The position numbers and the translations under genes were made by a program. A model generated the notes under the pieces. The model had not been told where the DNA came from, ran no database searches, and was given only the letters and a program-made list of their open reading frames with translations. Of a DNA stretch of 64,000 bases, positions 1-10,678 are shown one piece after another. Each line of letters starts with the position of its first letter. The stretch's first letter is position 1. This DNA is from Anoplolepis gracilipes (Eukaryota > Arthropoda > Insecta > Hymenoptera > Formicidae): positions 1,446,001-1,510,000 of the forward strand of contig NC_132981.1 in NCBI RefSeq assembly GCF_047496725.1, given 5' to 3'.

Positions 1-296
1 TAATAAGAATCTATAGTTCTCTTTATATTTGAATAATCATTGAATGTATGAGTTTATAAAAATCAGTAATGCAGGATAATTTATTTGACAATATACTGCA
101 TTAATATGATTTTTAATGCACAATAATATTCGAAATTCTGTACTTTGTCATTATTAAAAAGTATATCTTTTTTACCAAAACGGTTAAATAAGAATAAAGT
201 TAATAAGCTTATAGACATGTGATCATAAAATAGGTTTAATAAATTTAATTGTTAAATATTAATTAATAATAAATTTTACTTTTCAATAAATCCTTT
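1..296. other. AT-rich intergenic, no feature seen
   Basis: The stretch is very AT-rich and has no convincing open frame, repeat or RNA gene on either strand. Confidence 0.6.
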
Positions 297-593
297 CCCG
301 GTAAAAAATTTGTTATGTATAATCATATATGATATATGACCATATAAAATTATATAGAAATATATAAAATTTTATATAAGTTATGTATAATTATATATAA
401 TAATATATAATAATATATGACTTATTGTATAATTATATATAATTTTATATTAATGTTGGCTAGATGTCAGTCAACAATAATACAAAATTATGCATAGTAT
501 ACATAACTATACATAATTTATACAGAATTTTATATATTTCTATATACTTTTATATTGTTATATATAATTATATATGAGAAATTTTTTACCGGG
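297..593. mobile_element. Short AT-rich MITE-like element
   Basis: The 5' end reads CCCGGTAAAAAATTT and the 3' end is its exact reverse complement AAATTTTTTACCGGG, so this 297-bp block has 15-bp terminal inverted repeats. The interior is AT-rich, largely self-complementary and non-coding. No clear target-site duplication is visible. The superfamily is unknown to me. Confidence 0.65.
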
Positions 594-939
594 TTGTTGT
601 ATTATTTTGCATATTAAATGTGTAAAACACAAAAGTGTTATTGCAGTCAACATTTTATTTTATGAGTTAAAAAATATTATACATTACTACAATTCTTGAT
701 ACATGAATTGATATTAGTGATATTAGTACTCTTCACATAATAAATTTGCATATTATTATTGATATTATTACTTTTTTAGATATTTGTTATTCGTTTTTAT
801 CTTTTTGCAAATGTAAGCTATTTTATGAAAGTATATATTAAAGGGATACCGAAGCGTTGGCCGAACTTATACGGTTTTGAGCTCCGCCTTGAAAGAGAAC
901 TAAAAAAGTATTACCGACGCAGTCGGCATGAGAGTGAGC
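594..939. other. AT-rich intergenic
   Basis: No gene or repeat is recognised. An open frame starting at 825 runs into the neighbouring minisatellite and is a product of that repeat, not a gene. Confidence 0.5.
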
Positions 940-1215
940 GAGACACGAATAGGAGCGAGCGAGATAGCAATAGGAGCGAGCGAGACAGTAATAGGAGCGA
1001 GCAAGACCGCAATAGGAACGAGGGAGACAGTAATAGGAGCGAGCGAGACAGTAATAGAAGCGAGCGAGAGAGGAATAGCAGCGTGGAAGGAAAGGCTTGA
1101 GCCTCGAGTTCTCTCTGCCAGCTGCTATGCCCCTCTCGCTCACTCCTATTACTGTCTCGCTCGTTCCTATTACTGTCTCGCTCGCTTCTATTATCGTCTC
1201 TTTCGTTCGCTCGCG
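940..1215. repeat. 21-bp minisatellite arranged as a palindrome
   Basis: A 21-bp unit (AATAGGAGCGAGCGAGACAGT and variants) is repeated about six times in direct orientation at 945-1075. The same unit then appears in reverse complement at about 1130-1205. The two blocks pair around a centre near 1110, giving a long imperfect hairpin. Because 21 is a multiple of three, the repeat stays open in several frames on both strands (Asn-Arg-Ser-Glu-Arg-Asp-Ser in one), which explains the overlapping ORFs. I regard these as non-coding. Confidence 0.75.
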
Positions 1216-1501
1216 AAGAGATATTTGTTGTGTGGTAATAGTACACACTGATGCGTAATCTTTGTACATGTGTCGTTTCCAATTGTTATAAAGAAACGAC
1301 TTTTTATCTCAACCAAAATTTCGTCGCAAGGCTGAATATAATGTAGAGGACTAATAGGCATATACAAAATGTGTGTAAACAAATTAAATTTAAGAAATAT
1401 GTGTATGTAATATAAACATCTAATGTCATACTTATTTTTATATCTATATAATAAATATAAATGAATTGTTAAACTTTTTCTTTTATAGTATTATATATAT
1501 A

Positions 1502-2366
1502 CAGGGTGGACCATTTTAATCCATCCAGTCGAATATCTCGAAAACCAAGCCCGAGAGAGAAAAATGTTTCAGACAAAAATTGTATGGTTTCGAAGGGGCC
1601 ATAAGATGATACCATTGGTTTGACCTTGAAAAGTCATTTGAAGGTCACGTGAAGGTCACTTCAAGTTTTTTAAATGGAACACCCTATATATTTTTACATA
1701 TTGTAGCTCATCTCGAGAGCTTTCCAAAACACTTATGACAAAATATTTTTTATCAAGTATTTTTTGAGTTATAAGGCTTCAAAGTTGCAGTATTTTGACA
1801 TAAAATACAAGATATCTCATAAAATATTCATTTTTTGATTATCTTACTTTAATACTTTTATGCACAGAATAATGAGACGAATCAATTGGTGTAAAGAAAA
1901 CACATAATTATGTTAAAGTAAAAATGTGTAACTGTTAGTTGCAAATTCAGATTTTTACTTTAACATAATTATGTGTTTTAATTATACCAATTGATTCATC
2001 TCGTTATTCTGTGTATAAAAGTATTGGAGTAAGATAATCAAAAAATGAATATTTTATGAGATATCTTGTATTTTATGTCAAAATACTGCAACTTTGAAGC
2101 CTTATAACTCAAAAAATACTTAATGAAAAATACTTTCTCATAAGTGTTTTGGAAAACTCTCGAAATGAGCTACAAGAATATGTAAAAATATATAGGATGT
2201 TTCATTTAAAAAACTTGAAGTGACCTTCAAATGACTTTTCAAGGTCAAACCAATGGTATCATTTTATGGCCCCCTCGAAACCATACAACTTTTGTTTGAA
2301 ATATTTTTCTCTCCCGGGCTTGGTTTTCGAGATATTCGACTGGATGGATTAAAATGGTCCACCCTG
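1502..2366. mobile_element. 865-bp foldback MITE with TA target duplication
   Basis: Both ends read TA-CAGGGTGGACCATTTTAA inward, and the arms stay complementary for about 430 bp to a centre near 1935. The TA dinucleotides at 1500-1501 and 2367-2368 are the target duplication expected of the Tc1/mariner superfamily. There is no transposase, so it is a non-autonomous foldback element. A diverged single arm of the same family lies at about 62785-63230. Confidence 0.85.
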
Positions 2367-2740
2367 TATATATATATATATATATTTGTAAAATAAATAT
2401 TTTATCATTCTTGATATCTTTTAGCACTTTACACACGTCTACTTCATCTTGTACATCGCTTCATTATATCATGGCTTTGCATATGTAAAATATGCAATAA
2501 GTAGGAACTAAATATGTTACAATATTTTTTGAGAAATATATGTATATATAACACATATCTAATGTCATACACTTTTCTTATTTTTATCTGTATGTAATAT
2601 AAATGAAAATAAATTGTCTATTAGAAATATAATTAGATATTGAATATAAAATTATGCTTTTTTTGTATTTTATACCATAATGAATGAAATTTTAAAACGT
2701 ATTTTTATAATAGCATTCAATATATATATTATATAAATGT
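2367..2740. repeat. Diverged dispersed repeat (inverted copy at 31010-31260)
   Basis: The segment 2380-2610 matches 31010-31260 in reverse complement with scattered mismatches (shared stretches around ATATGCAATAAGTAG/TATTGCATG and GAAGTAGACGTGTGCAAAG). No coding capacity is seen. It is an old dispersed repeat of unknown class. Confidence 0.5.
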
Positions 2741-5238
2741 CACATGCAAACCGCATCTGGCATAAAATGCAACCAGCTCACGAATAAATCGCCTCTGGGA
2801 TAATTTTTTAACCAGTGTGCCTTGCAAACCGCATCTGGCATAAAATATTGCAACCAGATTACAACTAAATCGCCTCTGGGATAATTTTTTAACTAATGCG
2901 CACATGCAAACCACATTTTAATAATAGACTTTATATATACTACTTATATGTTTTATTTAGGAATTGTTTTAAAGATGATAATTTGGAAAAAAAAATGTAA
3001 AACAATTTTCATAATACTAATGTTTTAATGGACTTTATGGAAGTCAAATTACGAAATATTATCGTTTTCAAATGATACAAGTCATCACTCAAAAAGTGTG
3101 ATTAATGACGTTAAAAATCCGTCTTGTGTTAATAGAAATATTTGGATTTTTAGATCAATGGACAATTTCAAGAATATTATAACATTATTTTATTATTTTG
3201 ATAATTTGATTATTAGAGAATAAAGTATGTGCTTTATAAAAGTGAAAGTGTCAAATGGGACATTGTAACTTTCTCTATATATATTATATTATTTAAATAA
3301 TATTATATATTATTATATTTTATATATATATTATATATGTATATATGTATATATTATTTATATATAACTTATGAATCAAAATTCATATTTGATAAAAAAT
3401 ATAAACCCAAGTAGCACATATTCGTTTTAAAAACGTTTCACAAATGTTTCTGCGAAACGTTTTAGAACCCGCTTTTAAAAACGTTTCTGATTGGTTAAAA
3501 TGTCTACTTAAAAAACGTTAAGGATAACGTCATTTTCTAACAAATAAAAACGTTTAAGAAACTGTCAAAATACGTTTTTTTTGCTTTATTTGTGAAAAAT
3601 TTGTTTATTCACAAATTCAATAAAATAATGCATATATGGATATAATCCATCTATTTTCATCATGTTCTTAATCTCTTGTCGAGATTACATCAGAAGTCAA
3701 ACTGACAAAAAAAACATAATTTAAATTATACTTTTAATACCTGTTCTTTTAGGCTTTATATACATGTTATGAAAACTTGAATACGAGTTATAGTTAAGTC
3801 TGAACACGCCACGTAGCGGCAAACAAAGAAACACGTATATTATAAAATAAATCTTTTTTGTCTTGTCGAAAAGATGATCAAAAAGACATCTTTTCGTCGA
3901 CTAAAATTAATTATGACTTTTAGAAGACATCTTTTAAAATATTACTTTTTTTGTAAGTAGAAAGATATTCTTTTAGACATCTTTTAGCCTTGTCAGAAAG
4001 ATAACTTAAAAAGACTTTTCGTCATCTTTTAGTTTTCTGTGCTATCTGGGCATCATCTTAATAAGTACAGTTTTAATAATGTGTATATATATAATTTTGA
4101 ATTAAAAAATTAATTTTTGTTCTATTTATAGAAACGTAAAAAATACGTTTTTTAAACCATGATTTTAAAAATGTTTCTGTTAAAACGTTTCTTACTGGTG
4201 CTTGACGGTTAAAAAATATTGGATACGTTTAGAAAACGTTTATAAAACGAACATGTTCTACCTGGGAATTTATTGGAAAATAAGATCGCTCTTTGAGTAA
4301 TGAAATCTTTCATTCGAAAACGATATGCCATAACATATTTGGATAACAATATAATATAATAAATAACATATGATATAACAACATTAAAACATTTCCTTTT
4401 ATATAAATGAAAATATTAATCTTTTCATCCAGCCTTCCTTGAAGGAAACTCTACGTTGACAGAGAGACAAATATTTTCAATCGTGCTGTTGACCCATAAA
4501 TAACTAACACTACACAAATAACTTCACTACACAAAACTACACTAAACGATATTAGAGCGTGCATCAGTAATGCCAAATCAGATGCTTGGCTCACTCTCCG
4601 TATGACGCACACACAGGCGCGAGTCGTGTATATGTGGCGCCGCGCACGTGCCAAGCTCACATGTAAACGGCTCGCGCTTGTGTGTGTGTCATACGGGTCG
4701 TGAGCTGGTTCGGTATCACTGGCGTGCATGTATATTACTCTACGCATGAAACAGACAAGGATAGTACTATTGTCCTTCTTTGTCACAAAAAAAGATTAGA
4801 GCTCTGACTATCGCGACACCAGTCAATCTGCTGGTGCACTAATCTACTGCTCTTTTTTATCCATTTATACTCGATTTTCATATGATAATATGCACAAAAG
4901 TGTTTTAAAACGAAATTATTTTTACTAGACCTCAAAATCATTTCTAAAAGTTTACATATATTCTTTCATGCATTTCCAAGCGGGAATCTATCTTATTTTG
5001 TACGTGCAAATTGCAAAACTTTTATATTAAACAAATATATGTATGATTGACGCTAGCAGTCGATAATTTAAAACTGTAATTTTTTTTTCTCGTTTTTAAC
5101 TGAAAATTGAACACAACCCGGTTCGTTATTATATGTACTTTAATCATGGAGAAGCATTTTTCATTCTGTGCAACCAATTTAATAATTTCGTTTAGAAACT
5201 AAACAATCGTTTTGATCGGTAAGGTAGTTACGATACGG
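2741..5238. repeat. Dispersed repeat, copy 1 (copy 2 at 33270-34836)
   Basis: Apart from an internal insertion (3406-4266) and a local duplication (2741-2915, a roughly 90-bp unit in two copies containing GCAAACCGCATCTGGCATAA), this block is collinear with 33270-34836. Both copies end at a shared CGGTATCC. It carries no long ORF. The GC-richer middle (about 4480-4830) holds CACACA/TGTGTG runs. The family is not one I recognise; length and collinearity suggest a non-autonomous transposon or a segmental duplication. Confidence 0.7.
3406..4266. mobile_element. 861-bp inserted element with inverted ends
   Basis: The element starts CCCAAGTAGCACAT and ends with the reverse complement of CCCAGGTAGAACATG, and both ends continue into TTCGTTTTA..AACGTTT. 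The second copy of the host repeat (near 33840) lacks it and reads straight through, so the boundaries are defined by an empty site; about 2 bp (AA) are duplicated. The interior holds a second motif, GTGCTATCTGGGC, near 4040 that resembles the outer end and may mark a nested relative. There is no coding capacity. Confidence 0.75.
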
Positions 5239-5425
5239 TATCCTCTTAAGATATATGTAAAAAATAAAAAATATGTCAATATTATTATTCATAATGTTGC
5301 TAATATATCTTTTTATATGTTCTAAATATATACTTTTATAAAACAATTTATTATTATTGTAAAACAATATAACGTATAAAAAATATATAAGAAAATAATA
5401 TCTTCAAAAATCATAATTTTTTAAT

Positions 5426-8106
5426 TTACAAAGTTCCATTAATAAATGATGCTATTTCGTTATTGTTCATCATAGTAAGATGAGTACCTTCCACGTAGTG
5501 AATTTGCACTGCACTTTCGGTAATCTAAAAGTATTTTTTCTTATAAAAATTATCTTAAAAATAATGTGCTCTAGTCAAATTTACCTTATGTAAACCATAA
5601 TCTTCTTCAGTAAAAGTGGTAGAGACAGTGTAGGTTTTAACAGTATTATAGATGATTTAAAGCATGGCAATGATGTTATATTATAATCTTGTATAGCTTT
5701 TATATGATCATAAAATGTCGAATATATTTTTTGATTTTCAATAGTTAACTCCAATACATTGACTTCCTTCGAAAAGTGAGCAAAATATAGTTCTAATTTC
5801 TTTTCTCATGTACTGCAATTATTCATCTCTAATAAAGGCTGTAAATAATAATATATATTGTATTATGTACAATTAATAGTCTGTATACAATAATAATTTA
5901 CATTTTGAATTAAAGAAAATATATTGTATTTTCGCATATTAGAAGTACTGTGTCTTTATCTTTATTATCAAGTTACTTTCTTTGGATTTTTAAACTAATA
6001 AGTAAAATTATTTTCTTTAGTTGATCATTAGTAATGATTTGTTATCTGAAATTACTGTTATAATTTAATATCGATTTTATATATATATATACGTCCAAAT
6101 AGTAACTATTATATTTTAATTACATTGTCTGACAAAATAAAATTTTTTTTTTCAGAGATCGCGGCATATATTTTTTAGTGGGTGTACTGAATTCAAATCT
6201 GATGTAAAAATATCTTAACTCTATTAGGATATTGAGAAAATTAAGATCAAATAATGTATAAAAAAAATAATAATTTTTGCAAGTTTAGATATATACATAC
6301 AATGACAATTATACTATCTGACAAAACTTAACTTTTTTTATGTAACACGAGTGGGAATAGTCATTTCCAATATATTTTTCCTGCTGAACATGAATTCATT
6401 TTCTAAATTTAGGAGACAAATATCATCATTTTTGGTTTCTTAAACGCCATTTTTCTCAAAATTGTGACATGGTAGCCAAATTTTGAAAATAGATTTGTGT
6501 TCAGCGAGAAAAAATACATTGAAAATGATTATTCACACTCCTGTTACAAAAATTGTGTCAAACAGTGTTATCTGTGTGTACCTATATATTAAACACAAAA
6601 TAGTTTGGTAAATGTTTATAATAGCTACTGCAGCGAAAAATCAATTTTTTTTCAATACCAATCAACAAAACTACTATAGAAATGGAATATAGAAATGCTT
6701 TTAAGGAGGGACAATGCTTAAATAACAAGTTATAGCCATAATTATTCGTTCGTAGTTTTATATTTTGCATGGAGTAATATAAATATGGACCAGGGAATAT
6801 TTTCATGACATATACACACACACGGGGGGGGGGGTGCAAGGGGGCCTTCGGCCTCCCCTTCTGCGCCAACCCCGTCCACCTTGCTTCGCGTGAAAAGCTG
6901 CAAACTTTGCTTTGTCTTGCAGCGTACATGCGAAACGAGGTGGACGGGGTGGGTGTGAGAGGGGGGCCGAAAGCCCTCCTTGCAGCCCCCCCCCCCCCGC
7001 GTGTGTGTGTGTATTATGAAAATATTAAAAATATATGTATATGAAGATAAAGCAAAAAATACAATAATTATGGCTATAACTTGTTATTGAAGCTTTGCCC
7101 CCCACTAAAAGCATTTCTATAATCGATTTTTATAGTAGTTTTGTTGATTAGTATTGAAAAAAATTGATTTTTCGCTGCAGTAGCTATTATAGACATTTAC
7201 CAATAGTTTTCACTATTTTAGCTGAATTATACATACATAGACTTTCATAAGTTAATGTAACAAAAATAGCATTTTTTATCAATTTAACGCCACTTTTTTT
7301 TGTAAATTGCGGTTCTTTTAGGAACTTTGCATATTTTCGTCGTAAAGTGTTGAATGTTTAACTTTTAATTTGAACAGTGATAAATTCCTTTATTATGTCA
7401 GCTTATCTATATATAGCTACTCAAAGATTGCAAAAATTGAATCGTGATTTCTTCCGTTTAATTTTTTCGAAATCCTGATAAACTAACATTTTTACGATCA
7501 AATTTGAATTTAGCACATAGAAATTTACTAAAAAATATATGCCAAGATCCCTGAAGAAATCTTTGTCCAATAGTGTTATTGTTAATATTATAAAACTTCT
7601 GTATATATACCTATATATGTGTTATTGTTTTACTTAGTCAAAAAATGTTAAAGAAACTTTACAATTTTTTGTAATGTAAATTATAACAAGATTATAAAAT
7701 AAAATAATAAAAAATTTAATTTATTTTATTATTTTAATGCACAACTTCTAACAAGTTATTTTATATAACCTTTTTTTCTACTAACTACATATAGACACAG
7801 TTAACTAAATCACTTTTGCAATAAGATGTTATAATATATTTTAATGATTGACTAACCATTTCATTCTTAGAGTCAAGATATACTTGTGTTAAATGAAATA
7901 TTATTTTGTAACTCTTGTTCTGAAGTATGAGAAAAAAATTTCTCAATCAAATATTTCATTTGATTAGGAGCTCCATCTATAAGTATTAAACGTCCAGAAA
8001 AATTCCTTGTTTCTAATAATCTTGCTAATTCAATGGCGATTAAAGATCCAAATGAATAACCTACAATTAAAAATTCTTTTCGACCTTCCATTTTCTCCAA
8101 TATGTG
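5426..8106 (-). pseudogene. FASN: 3' exons of fatty acid synthase (thioesterase domain), broken
   Basis: Three exon-like blocks on the minus strand encode consecutive parts of the C-terminal thioesterase domain of animal fatty acid synthase, which releases the fatty acid from the acyl carrier. Block 1 (8106 to about 7890) follows a TTTTTCCAG acceptor and carries the nucleophile motif GYSFGS and the Asp motif LILIDGAP. Block 2 (5838-5585) follows TATTTACAG and ends before GTAAAT. Block 3 (5524-5426) follows TTTTAG, carries the His segment VEGTHLT and ends in TAA. All three catalytic residues can be read, but block 2 has an in-frame TGA and a frameshift, and a foldback element sits between blocks 1 and 2. 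The donor of block 1 is unclear. The upstream exons (ketoacyl synthase through ACP) are not present; other repeats lie there. It is best read as an orphan fragment of a duplicated gene. Confidence 0.75.
6125..7580. mobile_element. 1.45-kb foldback element
   Basis: Nested inverted repeats pair 6140-6200 with 7500-7560 (ATATATTTTTTAGT), 6600-6800 with 7050-7215 (ATTGATTTTTCGCTGCAG and its complement) and a GC-rich core at 6810-7012 (poly-G and poly-C runs next to CACACACA/GTGTGTGT, and GGTGGACGGGG). Together they make one large imperfect palindrome centred near 6915. The open frames over the core are by-products. It lies in an intron of the fatty acid synthase fragment. Confidence 0.75.
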
Positions 8107-8248
8107 CTGGAAAAATAAACATAAAAATATGAAACAATACATAAAAAATAAACATAAAATATGAAACAATACATAAAAAAAACATGCATGCATGCACGCA
8201 CATATGTATACGTATAATCAAATATTATTATTTAAATGGCAGTAGTAA

Positions 8249-8725
8249 TGGGGCAGGTATGGCCCGTCAAAACAAACTCCCACCACCGCGCCCTCGGGCA
8301 CCGCGGGGGTGTCTGGTGTTTTCCCCCACCACCACCGGGACTGACAGAAAAAAAAGTGGTGGTTGGAGGGGGAAGGGTTCGTGCTCAGGTAAGAAAAATT
8401 TATTTTTTGGAAAAATTTTCTGGTTTTTCGGGACTTGAACCTGGGTCCTTCGTATTGCTGATCCTGGTCCTGGTGTGCTGAGCTAAATAAGAACTTACTA
8501 GAGTAAAGGTTAGATAAGGCATTTATGTTACGTAGTGGGGCAGGTATGGCTTTTGGGCCGATATCGGTTACGGTGCTGGTGAAGGGAGTAAAAAGCGCTT
8601 TGACGTTCTGCAAGCGGGACAGGTATGGCTCTTGGGGCGATATCGGTTACGGAGACGGTGGTGGGACGGAAAAGCGCGTTCTGCACGTGGAGCAGGTATG
8701 GCCCGTCAAAACAAATGACGTCGCA
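8249..8725. repeat. GC-rich repeat block with GGCAGGTATGGC units
   Basis: The motif GGGGCAGGTATGGC (or a one-base variant) occurs at about 8249, 8537, 8620 and 8692. The second and third are followed by GATATCGGTTACGG, so an 80-bp unit is duplicated in tandem, and the first and last are both followed by CCGTCAAAACAAA. A tRNA-derived SINE sits between the first and second. Overlapping ORFs on both strands look accidental. Confidence 0.6.
8380..8500 (-). mobile_element. tRNA-derived SINE (A box and B box)
   Basis: On the minus strand TAGCTCAGCACACC (8485-8472) matches an RNA polymerase III A box, and GGTTCAAGTCC (8441-8431) matches a B box about 30 bp downstream, the spacing of a tRNA gene. 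The flanks do not complete an acceptor stem, and an AT-rich tail follows, so it is a SINE head rather than a working tRNA. Confidence 0.6.
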
Positions 8726-8868
8726 TGGTAGTTGACCATGTATAACGTCATGCTTGTGAAAATGAAAAAAAAGATAATAACACAGGAACGTGCAGGTTAG
8801 GTCAAACACGATGGTATGACACAACGAAAGAAATAGTATTATCGGTGTCTTATATTACGATGAGCGCC

Positions 8869-8909
8869 TATTGTTGAAAGAGGTTACGGAACGTCCTCTT
8901 TCAACAATA
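8869..8909. repeat. Perfect 15-bp hairpin, 11-nt loop
   Basis: TATTGTTGAAAGAGG (8869-8883) is followed by an 11-nt loop and its exact reverse complement (8895-8909). It lies about 200 bp beyond the last gene of cluster A and may be a terminator or an element end. No T tract follows. Confidence 0.6.
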
Positions 8910-9119
8910 AAAGTAACGGAACTACTTATATGTAAAATGGGAAAGAGGAGCGGATGAAAGAAATAGATGATTAAAAATAAAATTGCTCACATTTATTGAT
9001 GCAGATTTTTACTACAAAAATCAAGATTCTTATTACATATAATTAAGGTAATAATTAATTTTTATTAAGTAATAGTATTTTTTTATATTTTATTACACAA
9101 AGGTTTACATGTTTAAGCA

Positions 9120-9572
9120 TTACATGTCGGTATGTTTAATACGTTTTTCGTGAAAGAAAATTTTATTAAATAATCGTACAATCAAGCGATCGTTACGTTC
9201 GCAATCTTCGGTAAAAAGAGTAAGAAACTGATTAAGATCGTAACCACTACACATATAATATAAAAATACGCAGCAGTATTGCCCGCAAGTTTGAAAAAAA
9301 ATTCCTTGTAATTGCTGGGTGTTCCAATGGTGGATGGTGGAATTTCGCCGCAGTCGGAGTAAAAATCCGGAATACAAAGGGGGTAATCCGTAGCTATCGA
9401 AGTAAGTGCCTGTACCGTATTTATCGAGGAAGAAAGCGATCCAATGTTCTCCAGGTCGAGTATGGTTGTCGGTGTTAACAACGATGGCCGTCGACCTCGT
9501 CCACACCCTCGGAACTCTGTCGGCAGAATACACTCCCACATGTCTGGCATCGAGATGATGGAGTGCTTGCAA
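9120..9572 (-). CDS. PRO: Adenain-type cysteine protease (family C5)
   Basis: The open frame of 150 residues matches adenovirus-type maturation proteases as found in Polintons, which cleave capsid and core precursors during assembly. Candidate active-site residues are His43 (in GEHW), Asp59 (FDS), Gln89 and Cys96 (TCG). The Gln-Cys spacing of seven equals that of adenain, and a second Cys pair follows in QYCC as in that family. The frame has no stop, but its first residue is not a natural Met: upstream sequence in the same frame continues the preceding gene until a frameshift near 9580. The protease may therefore have been the C-terminal part of a longer protein. Its catalytic residues look intact. 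Confidence 0.8.
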   Translation of the reverse strand: MQALHHLDARHVGVYSADRVPRVWTRSTAIVVNTDNHTRPGEHWIAFFLDKYGTGTYFDSYGLPPLYSGFLLRLRRNSTIHHWNTQQLQGIFFQTCGQYCCVFLYYMCSGYDLNQFLTLFTEDCERNDRLIVRLFNKIFFHEKRIKHTDM

Positions 9573-10475
9573 AATTTCGCGAGAGTTTATTTTTTTCCAA
9601 CAAAGGCAAACGAACGTGCGGTATTATTTGAATAACGTTGGTTTTTACCTCTTTTGATAATGTGATTTTATCAATATCGGCTTTCGGGTTTTCAATGTCG
9701 GTTTGCGTAGTAATGTTAGTAATTTTGAACTTGTTTTCATCCAGCAACATCTTTGATTTCGTCAATTTCACGAATCCCTCTTCTTCTTCTTTTTCAATTA
9801 GATGTTCGATTTTTTGCAGGTTTTGTTTCTCTATTTCATAACTCGATTTAATATTTTCATTCATGTCACAAAAAACATAATCTTTGCTTTCGATTTTCTC
9901 GGCGATTTCGTCGTCCGTGTTCTCGGAGTATATTTCACAATCTTTCTCAGTACTACAACTAACTTGAGTACTAAACGTAACGTCGATATCACGATTATTT
10001 TGTGCGACTATCCAGTATTTTAGTTTATAAGCATTGTGTAATGCGCAACGGAAGATTCCAAAATTCCAAAATCCGTGGTGAGAGCAATATCGTCCGTCTT
10101 CTTCTTTTGACAATAAGTTTTTAAATGGCGGAGAGATATCTTCCAAATTATTTATATCTCTGGAAAGTATATTCCGCAAGTAGCTTGCCTTTTCGTTGCT
10201 TCTAACGTAAATGTAACGCACACGTCTTGTAATTTCGCGCAAATGTGAAATAAAATATTTCAGATTAGTTTCACCGTCGAACCACTCAATACCGTGATAA
10301 TTTTGCGAGAGCCAATTGTTTTCTCGTCTTGCTTTTGCGGATAATTCTCCAAATAGATGTGGAGGCATCATAATCCAATGGCCGACGATTGAGGCATCGA
10401 GACAATAGTGACTTTCTTTGGGATAAATTTATCGTTGACATCACGGAAGCCTTGTATGTCGATGACTATGTCCAT
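9475..10475 (-). pseudogene. Conserved Polinton-associated protein, frameshifted
   Basis: Reading starts at an ATG at 10475 with MDIVIDIQGF, changes frame near 10380 and continues for 298 residues to 9475. The N-terminal 150 residues have conserved features (NYHGIEWFDG, and a Cys/His-rich stretch CSHHGFWNFGIFRCAL near residue 118 of the long frame that could bind zinc). The rest is acidic and low-complexity. The same architecture appears in cluster B at 19379-19909 (NHHGLQWEDG and a CEKHVKNCAL stretch), so the two are homologues. The function is unknown to me; its place between major capsid and protease suggests a virion or assembly role. The frame runs past the start of the protease ORF. Confidence 0.65.
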
Positions 10476-10678
10476 ATTGTGAAAATTTATGTGCTTGCAA
10501 TGACAAAGTATAACCTCTTCACGAAACGCTCGCGTTCACGTCTCGAATGAAACTAAATCTTCTTTTGTTACAATACACGTTTTTGGAAAACACGGCGATA
10601 TCGATATTTTATTTGAAATTGGAGGGGGAATTTTTAACCGAGTATTACACTACGAGGCATAAATCGTGCATAGATAAA

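Noticed and set aside
825..1282. Four overlapping ORFs rich in Arg/Ser/Glu or Leu/Tyr
   Set aside because: They are all readings of one 21-bp minisatellite in different frames and strands; no gene-like start context or homology.
8380..8500. A possible functional tRNA gene on the minus strand
   Set aside because: A and B boxes are present but no complete cloverleaf or acceptor stem can be drawn, so a SINE is more likely.
8218..8824. Several overlapping ORFs up to 131 codons in the GC-rich block
   Set aside because: They overlap a SINE and tandem repeats on both strands and show no family pattern.
9444..10023. Plus-strand ORFs over the conserved unknown gene
   Set aside because: They are antisense shadows of the minus-strand frame.
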